DNA from: Dendrobium chrysotoxum
Taxonomy: Eukaryota; Streptophyta; Magnoliopsida; Asparagales; Orchidaceae
Assembly: GCA_019925795.1 (NCBI GenBank)
Contig: CM034305.1
Coordinates: 96,136,433-96,200,432, forward strand
Direction: 5' to 3'
DNA length: 64,000 bases
The translations under genes were made by a program, and so were the position numbers. Positions 42,366-54,830 of this stretch are shown one piece after another (the first letter of the stretch is position 1; each line of letters opens with the position of its first letter). A model generated the notes under the pieces. It worked only from the letters and a program-made list of their open reading frames with translations, made no database searches and was not told the DNA's origin.

Positions 42366-44985
42366 TCATTCAGAAAATTAAATTGGTTGGAGAGAAAGAT
42401 AAGGAGATTGATAATTTAAGATTTAAACTATGATATTCTGGTAGGAGTCGTACTAAAATGGTGTAGATGTGATTATAGAAAAGAGTTTGGAGGATAATGT
42501 TGTAAAAATTAATAGAATTGAAGATTAAAATGTACATGTTAGTAAAGAGGTAGATGATTTTAAAAGCATTCATAGTGGCTACACCTTTAGAGCGACAAAT
42601 GAAAGTGGTAAGACCATATTAGATTTTTTTTAGCTAATGATTTTATAATTGCTAATGCCTTATTTAAGAAAAGAGACGAGTATCTCATAACTTATAAGAA
42701 TGGATATAATAAAACTCGAATTGATCATTTTCTTATAAGAAAAATAGATCGTTTAGATTATAAAGATTATAAAGTTATTCCGAGTGAAAGTTTATGTTCC
42801 TAACATCACTTATTAGTTTTGGACTTTAAGATGAAGGGGCAGAAAATAAAAAAATAAAGTAAATCATTATTCTAGGATTAGATGAGGGCATATAAAGAAT
42901 AATAATAATAATATTTTTGAGAGTAAGATTCTAGATCTTAATATTTTGTCTGTACATGAGGAAGTTAATGTCATATGAAAAAAGTAGCTTGTGATATTAA
43001 AAATATTACAAAAGATGTGCTTTGAGTATTAAAGAGAAAAGCTACTAATGGAAAAAATAGTGGGTGGCGAAATCAAAATGTGCAAGAAAAGATAAAAAAT
43101 AAAAAGATTTCTTATAAAAATTGATTTAGCTATAAAAATTATGATAATTGGGATAGATATAAAGAGGTCCATAAAGAGTCTAAAAAAGTAATTTGCAATG
43201 TAAATATTTTAACTTTTAATGATTTATATAATAGATTAGATACTAAGGAGGGCAAAAGATATATGTATAAGTTAGCTAAGCAAAGAGATAGGCGTAGTAA
43301 GGATTTAGTTCAGATGATGTCTATTAAGGATTATATCAAAAAATGCTTTTATTAGAAGAGGATATTCAATAAAGGTGGATGAGATATTTTGCTATACTTT
43401 TCGATGAAGATTATGAGAATGCGAGACTTTAGTGACCTTAGCAGCCTAAATGAAAATAAAGATTTTTTTTATCGACGTATTAGTAAAACTAAAGTTAAAG
43501 ACGCTTTAAAGAAAATGAAGTGTGAAAAAGCTATTGGACTTGATGATATTCCAATAAAGGTGTGGAAATGCTTAGGAGATGAAGGAATTTTTTGGCTTAC
43601 TAAACTTTTTAATATTATTTTGAAAACTAAAAAGATGTCAGTTGAGTGGAGAGTGAGTGTGTTGATTTATATTTTTAAGAATAAAGGTGATGCACAAAAT
43701 TGTGCAAATTATAGAAGAATTAAGTTAATGTGTTATACTCTAAAACTATGGGAGAGAGTTATGGAGCATAGATTGTGATGTGACACTAATGTTTCTCAAA
43801 ATCAATTTAGATTCCTGCCAGGTAGGTATACTATGGAAGCTATATATTTATTAAGAGGTTTGATGGAAAAGTATAGAGAGAATAAGGAGGATATATATAT
43901 ATGATTTTTATTGATTTAAAGAAAGCATACAATAAAGTTTCAAGAGAAGTGCTTTGGAGAGTTCTACATAAGAAATGGGTTAATAATGCTTATTTTTAAG
44001 TCATTAAGGATATGTATGCATGAGCTGTTACTTGTGTTCAAACACAAGGTGGTTTAACCAAGTATTTTTCTATTTTAGTTGGATTACATCAAGGATCAGT
44101 CTTAAGCCCATATCTTTTTGCTTTAGTCAAAGATGTTCTCACTAGACATTTGCAAGAGGTTGTACCCTACTACATGCTTTTTTGCTGATGATATTCTTCT
44201 TGTTGATAAGACTAGAGAGGGAGTTGAAGGTAAACTTGAATTATGGAGGTTAACCTTAGAGTCTAAAGGCTTTTGTTTGAGTAGATCTAAAACTAAATCT
44301 ATGGAGTGTAATTTTAATAATAATAGATCTAGTGGAGCATTATGACTTTGGGCGATCAAATCATTAATAAGAGTACACGTTTTAGATATCTTGAGTCTAT
44401 TGTTCAAAGTGATGGTGAAATAGATGGGGATATTATTAGTAGAATTCAAGTTGGATGGTTGAAGTGAAGGAATGTATCGAGCTTGTTGTGTGATAGAAAA
44501 GTTCCTCTCAAACTTAAGGAAAAATTATGTAAGATGTTAATAAGACCTGCAATGCTTTATGGTGCAGAATGTTGGCCATTAAAAGAAAAGCACAATATTA
44601 AGTTAAGTGTTGTAGATACGAGAATGCTCAGGTGGATGAGTGGCTTTACTCTTAGAGACATGATACAAAATGAGCATATACGTGAAAAGGTTGGAGTAGC
44701 TTCAGTAGAAGATAAGATTAGAGAGAGTCTCTTTAGATGGTTTGATCACATAAAATGACGGCCTTTTGATGACCCGGTTAGAAAAATAGATGTAATAGAT
44801 TTGACTTATGTTAAGAAAGGTAGAGGTAGACTTAAAAAGGCTTGGTTAGAAAATATTAGAAATGACATTTTTTTATTAGATTTAGATGAGAATTTGACTC
44901 TTAACATTACACAATAAAAAAAAAAGATTCATGTAGTCGACCCCATATAATAGAATAAAGGCTTGTTGTTGTTGATGTTGTAGTT
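42366..44985 (+). mobile_element. Degraded RTE LINE, plus strand
   Basis: About 2.6 kb colinear with the RTE at 33690-36102 and reaching further into the endonuclease (gtttaaactatgatattctggtagg, about 42419). Landmarks: TILDFF (42618), DDIPIKVWKCLGDEG (about 43540), FFADDILLVDKTREG (about 44176), AMLYGAECWPLKEKH (about 44551) and the cttgttgttgttgatgttg tail (44963-44981). Many stops and frameshifts. Its 5' part is longer than the copy at 33690, so the two are independent insertions. Confidence 0.88.
43389..44758 (+). pseudogene. Broken RTE reverse-transcriptase reading frame
   Basis: Open pieces at 43389-43778, 44133-44345 and 44483-44758 are in the same order as the intact frame at 33727-36105. 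They are separated by stops (for example tgatgtgac after GWRVMEHRL-like sequence at 43777, and tgaagg at 44465) and indels. Not functional. Confidence 0.85.
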
Positions 44986-46337
44986 TTTCAAATTGACCAC
45001 AATTTACTTTGAAATTAAATAAAATATTAACTTAAGGTGCAGTAATAATCTAATACTTAATGAATAATATTTGATTCAAAATAAAATAAAATAAAAGATA
45101 TTTATTTTCATGATACAATGAGTTATTGGCAGCATTTTAAGAAGATAATGACTAATTTTATTAGTTGCGTATATCTATGAATTACTATTATTATTAAAAT
45201 ACTGACAATATATATATTAGTTGCGTATATATATATAATAGTCAAAAGGATAAGTTTACTTGTATTTTCTTCTCATGATAGCTTGGGACAAGCAAATTGT
45301 AGACTAGCAGTGGGGTTTGCCCTCCCCTTACGTTCCATTAAAGATCTCCAACAATCGGTGGGTCTTATATTAGATTTCATTTGGAGTAATTTATTATTAT
45401 TATTTTTAAATTATTTTAAAAAAAATTTGTATTAAATCTCAGGCTTTCTTTCGAACAGTTTTTTTACTGCTTTTTAATACAATTATTTTTAATTAAAAAT
45501 TTTTATATTAAAAAAGCTGTTACAAAAGAAACCTAAGTCTCAAAGCTTATAATCATTATATAAATATTTAAAATAAATTTGATTTCATGAAAATTAATAT
45601 AAGTAAGTCGGCTTATTTATTATTGATAGGGGAGATGATTCGATTCAAATAATTGTTGTAATTAAATGACAAATACAATGAGAAAATAGAAAATAGGTAA
45701 TAAGAAATCAACTAAGATAGAGAATAGAGATAAAATTCTAAAAATAATAATAATAATAATAAATTTGAACTTAAAATTTTAAATTTTAATATATTTTAAA
45801 TATATTTTATATTTATAGAACTAGTCAACTCACGAGCCTCATGAGTTGAGATTGAGGTAGCTCAAATATGGCTCTTTAACTTAGGCTTTGTTTGGGACGA
45901 CTTTCTTATTGCTTCTTAAAGCGGCTTTTTAATACAAAAATTAAATTTTTGTACTAAAAATTTATTTTAAGAAACAATGAGAAAGCCATCCCAAACGAAA
46001 CCTTATTCAATGCTTTCTAAGTTATTTATCAAATCAACTCCAAACTGACTCATAGTCAAGAGTTATTTAAGAATGTCGAAGAGGGGGCAGTAAGCACAAA
46101 GATAAAATGAACTTCAAATAAGTTTTTGTGTGGTGTTTTTTTCTTCTATATTTCCAATCCATTATTGAACTGTAGATTATAGCCATTTGGTCACCTCTAC
46201 TCCCTGATACCTCCACAATGGGTGGTGAAAAGGCATGCCTCCTTGCCATTTTCAATTAACCAAGCAACAATAGGAATGTGGAGAAGTTCAATAAGTTCGG
46301 GGAAAACATCTAGGTTTCTCATGTGCTGAAGTTCTCA
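44986..46337. other. AT-rich segment, left half of a diverged duplication
   Basis: No gene. 45228-45560 has relatives at 47695-48020 and 48210-48330 (shared gataagtttacttgt, then caagcaaattg and ggttgccctccccttacgt). 45600 onward matches 49035 onward. Imperfect hairpins at 45437-45540 and 47893-47995 look like decayed MITE relatives. Confidence 0.65.
45884..46002. mobile_element. Tourist-like MITE (copy 3)
   Basis: 119 bp with termini GGCTTTGTTTGGGACG and its inverse, flanked by TTA (45881-45883 and 46003-46005). The whole element can fold into one hairpin. Confidence 0.88.
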
Positions 46338-46347
46338 ACAAATAATC

Positions 46348-46900
46348 TAGTAAAAGCTCAAAATAGTCCACTGACTATTAATAAATGTCTAATTTAATCT
46401 TAGGCTTTCATAATGATCTAATTTAGTCATCTGACTATTAGAAAATGTCCCAATTTGATCTTAATGCCAAAAGTAATAGTTAAAATTAACCCCAATAATT
46501 AAATGTGAGGGCATTTCAGGTATTATGGTGTATGTAGGATTATATTAATTTTTTATATTATTTTTTATTTATCATATTAAAATAAATACCAAAAATCATA
46601 ATATAAGTTAACCAATTAATAACAAGAGTGAATAATTATTAAATGTGCTTAACTTTCATTATAATTTTTATATTTATTTTAATATAATAAATTATAAAAT
46701 ATATAAAAATAATAAATATAATCTCACATATATTCTAATACCCAAAATGTTCTCACATTTAAATGTTAGAGATAACTTTTGGTCTTGCAATAAAATTGAG
46801 ATATTTTTTAATAGCCAGGAGACTAAATTGGAGTGTTATGAAAGTCTACGACTAAATTTACATTTACTACTAGTTGGGGTATTATTTTGGGCTTTTACTC
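46348..46900. mobile_element. Non-autonomous MULE (553 bp), left copy
   Basis: Long inverted repeats of ~170 bp beginning TAGTAAAAGCTCAAAATA and, at the other end, GAGTAAAAGCCCAAAATA. Flanked by 10-bp duplications ACAAATAATC (46338-46347) and ACAAATAACC (46901-46910). The long arms plus the 9-10-bp duplication point to a Mutator-like element. Very AT-rich core, no ORF. Confidence 0.85.
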
Positions 46901-46925
46901 ACAAATAACCCTTATGACCAACGGA

Positions 46926-47344
46926 TAGGGGTGCAAATAAGTCAAGCCACCTCGCGAGCTGGCTCAAGCTCGACTCATTAACGAGCTCCCGAGTTGAGCT
47001 TATCGATTATCGAGCTCGAGTTCGAGCAGAATTTTGAGCTCGATCTATTATCGAGTTCGAGTTCAATATAGGTCATGTCCGGCTCGAGTACCCGTCGAGC
47101 CAGCTCAATTAAAATGCGGAGTGGAGCGAGAAAGGCGAACCAGGCGGGTAAATAAACATCTCTATTCGATCTATTCGAAGAAGTGAAAGCCAGTCTAATT
47201 TTTGTTCGTGAATAGCTGTGGGGTTCTGTGCAGTGTCGTGTTCGTGAGTGAGGGCATCAATTCGTGCCTTCGTCGTCTGCCGTTCTTCCAGTGCTCGAGC
47301 AATAGATGTGAGGTGGGCAAAAGTTCGCTGGCTAACTGCTCTGG
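46926..47344. other. GAGCTCGAG-rich segment and unassigned DNA
   Basis: 46926-47110 consists largely of variants of cgagctcgag and gagttcgag, starting ggggtgcaaataagtcaagc. This resembles ends of plant non-autonomous elements, but no matching end was found. 47120-47344 is unassigned; it is present between the two halves of the local duplication. Confidence 0.5.
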
Positions 47345-47685
47345 TCCTGCCGACTAAACGAATATGTCAATATTGATTCTTTCAATTCCACAATGTAATA
47401 CACTTTATATGATATATATTTGCTACATTAAATCAATGCCTTCCCTCAAGGAAGCACCTCATTTGTAATTGACTTCAAACACTAGTGGATTCATTCAAAT
47501 TAGGTCAGGCCCCGTGATTTTTCCCCATTTTCAAGGATTTTCATGTAAAGACTCTGGTGTCTTTTATAAACGTTACACCCTCTCTTTTATCTCTTTTATC
47601 TGATTATGTGCTGGACTTTCATATAAAATTAATACGTTAAACTCTATATTTTTTTTATCCCCTCAAATATTTCAGGATGCAACAA
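47345..47685 (+). mobile_element. 5'-truncated LTR end (3' 340 bp)
   Basis: From ccgactaaacgaatatgtca to ggatgcaaca. It aligns along its length to the reverse complement of 62440-62770 (shared ctttatatgatatatatttg, then ggtcaggccc and ctctggtgtctttta). Same Gypsy-related LTR subfamily, with everything upstream lost. Confidence 0.8.
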
Positions 47686-49299
47686 CTTTAATATTAAATA
47701 GTCAAAAGATAAGTTTACTTGTCATGATGGCTAGGGACAAGCAAATTGAAGATTAGCGTGGGGTTGCCCTCCCCTTACGTCCCTTTAAAAATCTCCAACA
47801 ATCAGTGGGTCTTATATTACGTTTCGTTTGGAGTAATTTTTTTTACCACTATTTTCTTAATTATTTTTTTAAAATATTTATATTAATATAAGGCTTTGTA
47901 TTAATTTTTTAATACAAACTTTTTTAAATTAAATTTTTTATACTTAAAAATTATTTTAAAAAATAATAAAAAAAACTGTGAGAAAGAAAACCCAAGTCTC
48001 TAAGCTTATAATCATTATATAAATATTTAAAGTAATTTAATTACATGATCTAATACTTAATAAATAATCTTCAATTCAAAATAGAATAAAAGAAAATGAT
48101 TTTATTTTCTAATAAAATGAGTTATTTGCATCATTTTTAGAAGATAATGGCTAATTTTATTACTTACGCATATCTAAGAATTACTATTATTAAAATATCT
48201 AAGAATTATATATATATAAAAGTCAAAAGATAAGTTTGCTTGTAATTTCTTCTTATGATAGGGACACGCAAATTGAAGACTAGTGTGGGGTTGCCCTGCC
48301 CTTACGTTCCATTAAAAATTTGCAATGATGAGATCGGGGTCTGTGGCCAAATGATCAACGGAATATGTTCCTCTTATTTAGGGGCGGATCGACCTTAATT
48401 TTCAAGGGGGCAAATTTATAGGTAACAGTTATTGTTGCCTCGAATTTGACTCGACCATTTACTACAAGAAAATAGGTCACCATTTATTGTAATTGATTAA
48501 TTTACAAAAAAAATCAAAATGATGTAATTGATTAATCATATAATTTCTACAAAATATATGTTAGAGTTGCATTGAATTTGACTCGACTCCTATTTGTTCA
48601 TATCCTTGATTATTATACGCTTCGTAGATATGTCGGGGGTCTAAGAGGACAGCGCCCCCTAACGGGGTTCGACCTTTTTGGAATTTTTGAGGTTGTGTGA
48701 GGGTGGTTACGAGCAGTTAGAGCAAAAGAGGGCAAAGTAAGAGGCTTAAGGGGGGCAAATTATTTAAATGCACCTCTCTTATAAATTTTTTTTTTTTTGG
48801 GGGGGGGGGGGGGTCCAAAAAAAAAAAATCTGCAACGACTGTTCGATCTTATATTATTAGGAGTATAAGCTTATCATCACTATATAAATCTTTAAAATAA
48901 ATTTGATTTCACCAAAATTAAGAAAAAAAATGCTGTTAATGAAATCTTCCTTTAGAGCTTATGCCTTCTTTTAATGTTATGAGATTTGCCTAATTAATGA
49001 TATTTAAGTTAAACTTAAGCTAGGTCGGCTTATGAGGAGGCTCATTCATTATTGATAGGAGAGATGATTTGATTCAAATAATTGTTGTAATTAAATGACA
49101 AATACAATGAGAAAATAGAAAATAGGTAATAAGAAATCAACTACATAGAGAATAGAGATAAAATTCTAAAAAAAAAAAATTTGCACTTAAATTTTTAAAT
49201 TTTAATATATTATAAATATATTTTATACTTATAAAACTAGTCAACTCATGAGCCTCATGAGTTGAGATTGAGGTAACTCAAGCATGGTTCCTTAACTTA

Positions 49300-49419
49300 G
49301 GTTATGTTTGGGATGATATTCTTATTGCTTCTTAAAGCAGCTTTCTAAAACAAAAATTAAATTTTTTGTACTTAAAATTTGCTTTAAGAAATAGTAAAAA
49401 AGCGATCACAAACGAAACC
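49300..49419. mobile_element. Tourist-like MITE (copy 4)
   Basis: 120 bp, GGTTATGTTTGGGATG...AACGAAACC between TTA at 49297-49299 and 49420-49422. Orthologous within the local duplication to 45884-46002. Confidence 0.85.
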
Positions 49420-49810
49420 TTATTCAGTGCTTTCTGAGTTATTTATCAAATCAAGCCCAAGCTGACTCATGAGTCAATAGCCAACTTAACATAATTACAC
49501 CCCTAAAATTATTTAAGGATGTTGAAGAGGGGGCAGTAAGTGCAAAGATAAAATGAACTTCCAATAAGTTTTTGTGTGGTGTTTTTTTCTTCTATATTTC
49601 CAATCCATTATAATGGATATTGATTATAAGAACTGTAGATTATAGCCATTTGGTCACCTCTCCTCCCTGATACCTCCACAATGGTGGTGAAAAGGAATAC
49701 CTCCTTGCCATTTTCAATTAACCAAGCAACAACAGGAATGTGGAGAAGTTCAGTAAGTTGGGGGGAAAACATTTAGGCTCCTCATGTGCTCAAGTTCTCA
49801 ACAAATAATC

Positions 49811-50365
49811 AAGTAAAAACTCAAAATAATCCACTTGCTATTAATAAATGTCCAATTTAATCTCAAGACTTTCATAATGATCCAATTTAATCATCCCACT
49901 ATTAAAAAATGTCTCAATTTGATCCCAATGCCAAAAGTAACAGTTAAAATTAACCCCAACAATTAAATATGAGGGTATTCTAAGTATTATGATGTATGTG
50001 AGATTACATTAATTTTTTATATTATTTATTATTTATCATATTAAAATAAATACCAAAAATCATAATATAAGTTAACCAATTAAATAACAAGAGTCCATAA
50101 TTATTAAATGTGCTTAAATTTCATTATAATTTTTTTATTTATTTTAATATAATAAATAATAATATATAAAAAAATAATAATATAATCTCAAATACATTCT
50201 AATACCCAAAATGCTCTCGCATTTAAATGTTAGGATTAACTTTTGGTCTTGGGATCAAATTGAGACATTTTCTAATAGTCGGGAGACTGAATTAAGGCGT
50301 TATGAAAGTATAGGACTAAATTTGACATTTACTAATAGTTGGGGTATTATTTTAAGCTTTTACTC
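49811..50365. mobile_element. Non-autonomous MULE (555 bp), right copy
   Basis: Same element as 46348-46900, in the other half of the local duplication. Its 10-bp target duplications are perfect here: ACAAATAATC at 49801-49810 and 50366-50375. Confidence 0.88.
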
Positions 50366-50375
50366 ACAAATAATC

Positions 50376-51270
50376 CTTATGACCAACGGAGGACCGAAAA
50401 AAAAGAGCAGTTAGCAGGATAGAAACATTGAGAGCCCAAGTGCTCTTAGTGTACCAGAATTGAGTGAATGCATAGAAGAGGAGCATATTATCCAAAAATC
50501 GTTCAATTGCCTCCTCTGTGTTCTACTATCTTCTTTCTTCATTCCTTTCCTTTGATGTAACTCTTTCAATCAAAATTTACGCAACAATCTGGTGGCAGCA
50601 GGGATAATACCATTTAAGAAAAATTACTATTGTGGTCAATGATGAATCATTTATTCATCATCGTTTACATGATTCTCAATGTATGATATAGACGATGATG
50701 ATTCATTCATGCTTCTCTACTAGAAGAAATTATATGCAAATTGTTTCCATCGATCATGTCTGTATTAGCTAGTAGTTACTATTTGAAATGACAAAGTTCA
50801 GTAGCTATGAGCTTATAATCCTTTTCTACATTTCATCTGCTAATTGCTATAGTGCAATCTATTCATTTGCTTAAGACTTCATTTCATATGAGTTATCTTT
50901 CTTTTATTGAACATCGAGAAATTTACTAAAACAGGGAACTGAAAGATGTGAAAGATTCGAGTAGAGAAGACCCACAAAAGGAAAAAGAACAGACAAAGCA
51001 TCTTTTCCTTTACTCGTTACCCTACAATATTCCCCTTCATTATTAAAAGGAAATGGCTAATTTAGCCGGTAAGAATGTATCACAACAACAAACTTATGAA
51101 AAATGTAAGCACACGATAATATGAGATGTTGGACAAAGCTGATACCTCCAAAATAGCATTGATGATTGTACTAAGTTCATAATAAATAGACAATTTACAC
51201 AGAGGCTTATTGCCTGTTGCAGAAGTTTGGAAAGATAGTTTCTCTGTATGTGTGATTCGAGGTTCTTTTC
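50376..51270. other. Intergenic DNA downstream of SIP1
   Basis: Nothing clearly recognisable. 50400-50605 ends in acgcaacaatctggtggcag, which could be a decayed LTR end and primer site, but no partner was found. The part next to 51270 is probably the SIP1 3' UTR. Confidence 0.45.
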
Positions 51271-54200
51271 TCAAGCCTTTTTGTCCTTATTGGCTTTGGG
51301 CAAAGGGAGCGGGAATAGGAACCGGAAAACCCAAGCAGCAAGAATGGCACCAATGAAAGGACAGATCCAATATACATAAAACTGTTCCCATGTGTTGTGC
51401 TGGTTATTGATATACGCCCAGCCATATGCCTGCCAAATCTCAGATAAATATGGTTCAGATTAGCTTATATTAATGAGCATTTAGGATGACATACTAGGAA
51501 TGAAAAAATTTTACCAGGAAAAATAATTGAACAGGGATTTTAACAATGAATGTTATTGAATCACGAGCAACTAATGTAATTTCTAGAGCATATGTTTTCC
51601 AACTTTTGCTAAGATTTTGAACAGAGGAAGGTCCCAAGTAAAATAATTGCAAGAAGATGTACAGTTTTGTTATGTATGTCTAGATATCATAAACAATATA
51701 ATGAGACAAAAAAATTTTAGTTAAAACAAACATCAGGTTCTATATGATTTCAGATCATCCAGTTACACAAGGTGAATTTTATCGTGATTTGTTTCACAAT
51801 ATTAACTTATAATGATAGCTTCACAAAATCCTCTACAAAGATCAAGCCAGCCATTTTATGGTAGATCCAGTATGGCGATGATGAGCATTGCTTCTATCAA
51901 ATGAGATCATGGGAAGATAAGTAAACTCTAGCCATAATCCTGGAAGAAATTTTAGTAAATCCACAACTATTCCGTTGTTCACTTTAAACGTTGAAGGTTA
52001 TTAATTAAGCACACTTGAACTTTCCATCTTCAAGAAAACAATAATTAGTACGAGTAATGTAATCCTTGCTAGATGCAGGATTTGTTGATCAATCCTCATA
52101 TTAGGTTTCACATATCACATTGCCAGAAACAAGTAATATAGATACTGGAGATTTCTGAACATGAAAGTTAAAAAAAAAATGTAGCATGGAAAAAAGTAAA
52201 GATTAAGAAAATGTTAAAGTCCTAAAAATTATGCCCAGATGATAGGAAATGTAGCATGGAAAATATTGATGCCTGCTAAAAAGGAAAGAAATGGTTATGA
52301 AATAGGGGGTAAACAGGGAATCAATGGTTTGGCCAATAAACATTTTCTAAATCCATTTCTTTTATTATTAGTTGATCTATTATATCCCCTTCCATTACCA
52401 TGACACTAACCCCATCCCCCTTTCATCTCTAAGGCTAACACAGCCAAAGTCCTGTTATTGTGCTGGTAGGGGAGTTCCCTTCTATCACAGTTTAGTATAT
52501 GGCTCATGACTCAACAGTGATCGCATGCAAGGGCTAGGGAGATGATAGACGCACATAAAAAGAATCAAAGAAGAGAACACAGAAGATCACTTAAAATGAG
52601 AGAGAGAGCTATCAATTCTTTTCAATGGAAGTAAAGAATGGGACTCACTGTTTCAGAGACTATCACCTAAGCAACCTGGTGAATCCTTAACTAAGAAATA
52701 TCAAATTAAAATTCAACTTAACAAGGCTTAATCATAAGCATATAGCTAAAATACCAAGTATATGCGCACCGAATAATAATCTAGTATATTTATAACAAGC
52801 CAGCACAAAGAACTAGCTTGCAAGCATATAAACAAGCCGGTAAAAGACGTAATAAGTTTAGTGTTCCTTTGGCTCAAACTTGAGCACGTTTATTGATGCT
52901 TTGCCGATATTAGTTATTCATAATAAGTTTAATAATATCAAAATCAAAATCATTTTCATTTTCAGTGGTCGGTGAAAGCAGATCCAAAGAAAGAGTATTA
53001 TAATGTCAACCACAAATCAAAATAAATACAGTCGATATGATAGACATTCAGAAATTGCACCAAAGTGCAAAATCCCACAAAGTACACAACTTGCAATCAT
53101 CCCTTTAAATTTCAGCGGCATGTTTATAGAACCTGGTATATCATGGCATCATTAGTTTAAAATGATATGAAATATAGACCATTTTTACACTGCAATCCTA
53201 AAACCCAAAAGTTACGATAAAACATTAAAGTTTTAAATATATTTTGCAAAAGATAGAGTACATCATTATCGTGCACCCAATAAGCTGAGAGCCATGCTAG
53301 ATTTCTTCTATCAGCCATAAAATGATACCTTACACTAATCTGCACATGTAAATTTGGTGATGTTTTCTACCATTACTTCAGAACAGCATGTCAGTTCTAT
53401 TAGCATCTTAGCCTTCATAATATGATTGATATCAACTATAAGGTATACTAACTGAACAAATTGATGAAGCATGTGAAAGGATGCAGATCAAGGTGTGGCA
53501 ATTTACGTCTAAAATATAGAAGACCAAGAAAGCAGACCTCAAATAGTTGGGATAAGGCTAATGATGAAGATGATAATATAGAAGGCCTAGGGCTTAAATG
53601 CTTCATTTCTCATTTTTTTCTCAGATAGTTTCTTTCAAAATTGGTCTCCTTGAATGGTAGTAACTCTAATCCACCACAAGATTACAAATATTGATTCAGC
53701 TCATGGATACACAGCAGACTTACAACCAAAAGCTTGCACTCAAGCATATATAGATTTGTAAATCCACATATTAAATCTAAGAACCGATCAAAATAATGGA
53801 AAAAATATACTTACATTGACAGGATTCATTGATGGCCCAGTATACCCAGAACCAGCAACAATCAAGGCCACAGTAGCAACAGAAAGCATCAATGTTTTAA
53901 CTATTGAATTTCCCGGCCCCTTGATCATTATCCACAAGACGGCAAATGTGACGAGGAAGGTCAACACCCCTTCTGCAATTGCACCCGTTGTCAGATCCAC
54001 CTTCACCGACGGACCGATGAGCGTGTGCTTGTACTGCGATGGCATCAGCTCAACGATTGCCAGTGCGCCTCCGACAGCTCCAGCGGCCTATCCAAAAAAA
54101 AAAAAAATCAGATTTTTACTACAAAAAAAAAAGAAGGTCGAAAAGAGAAGCACCTGTGCAGGGAAGCGGAGGGCCATGGAGAAGAGGGAGTCACCGCCGA

Positions 54201-54447
54201 TGCCTGCGGCATAGAAGGCAGCGTTTCCGGTAGGGTTAAAGCTGGCCCCACCCAGGACCTCAGAAACAATGTTGAAGACGAAAACGGTGATGGCGATGAA
54301 GACCGTGGTGATAACGACGCTGGCGACAACGCCCTGGAGTTGAAAAGCGGAGGAGATGATGGAAGTGAAGGCGCCGATGGTGGAAATGCACATCATCCAT
54401 ACGAAGGTGATGAATGCATCGCCAATGGCGGCCTTTATCGCGCTCAT
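51271..54447 (-). CDS. SIP1: SIP1-type aquaporin (small basic intrinsic protein), 3 exons, 241 aa
   Basis: A MIP-family channel of the plant SIP1 subgroup; family members reside mainly in the ER and conduct water. Exons: 54447-54154, 54087-53815, 51429-51271, all GT-AG, with intron 2 of 2.4 kb. The start is ATG 54445-54447, giving MSAIKAAIGDAF like family N-termini; an upstream in-frame ATG at 54477 is less likely. The first pore motif is NPT (residues 71-73, FNPTGNAAF), as in SIP1 proteins. The second, usually NPA, is NPV (186-188, SMNPVNAYGWAY), split by exon 2/3. Other family marks: PAQAAGAVGGALAI, SGYTGP, HNTWEQFYVYW. It ends in a Lys-rich tail (KANKDKKA), usual for SIPs. Hydrophobic segments fit six membrane helices plus two pore half-helices. 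The sequence looks intact. Confidence 0.93.
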
Positions 54448-54830
54448 TTTGTATAAAAAACCTAAATTGCGTCTCACTGCACACTAAGTCTGAATCCACA
54501 GAATGGATGGAATTACTATGAGTTGAATCCTCCCTCGAAGCCGGCTTTGAATCAGCGCGGATAAAGACGAGGAAGTGAATAAGAATCGGGCGGAATTGGG
54601 ATGCGAGAATCTCTATCGCTTCTTGCGTTCTCCGGTCTTATCTTTTGGAAAAAAAATGCTTATTTTAGCATTTACGGATTACCCATAAGCACCTAATCAC
54701 AGGAAAGCTGCTTTACGCGTGGATCGAACTCGGAGATGCAGTTGGCGCTTGCGTTTTGTTTATGAATTGTTTTTAAAATAAAATAAAAAAGTGGTCTATT
54801 TAGTATTTACAGATGACACATAAAATTATT
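54448..54830 (-). promoter_or_regulatory. Upstream region of SIP1 up to the MULE
   Basis: 383 bp between the SIP1 ATG and the MULE. It must contain the 5' UTR and the core promoter, but no convincing TATA box was picked out. Distal promoter elements would have to act across or from the inserted MULE. Confidence 0.4.

Larger units (their letters stand above)
45228..46922 (+). repeat. Diverged local duplication, left copy
   Basis: Matches 47695-50391, which carries additional insertions. The right border is sharp: both copies end in cttatgaccaacgga (46911-46925, 50380-50394) and then differ. Each copy contains one Tourist-like MITE and one MULE at matching places, so those insertions came before the duplication. 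Confidence 0.75.
47695..50391 (+). repeat. Diverged local duplication, right copy
   Basis: Partner of 45228-46922. It is longer because of an internal repeat (47695-48020 against 48210-48330) and an unmatched stretch at 48330-48860, which holds a g-run (48799-48812) between T and A runs. No gene is visible. Confidence 0.7.

Noticed and set aside
50400..50610. End of an LTR with primer site (acgcaacaatctggtggcag)
   Set aside because: No TG start, second LTR, target duplication or coding sequence could be linked to it.
53816..54456. Plus-strand open frames opposite SIP1 exons
   Set aside because: Shadows of the SIP1 coding exons; they cross intron boundaries and show no family features.
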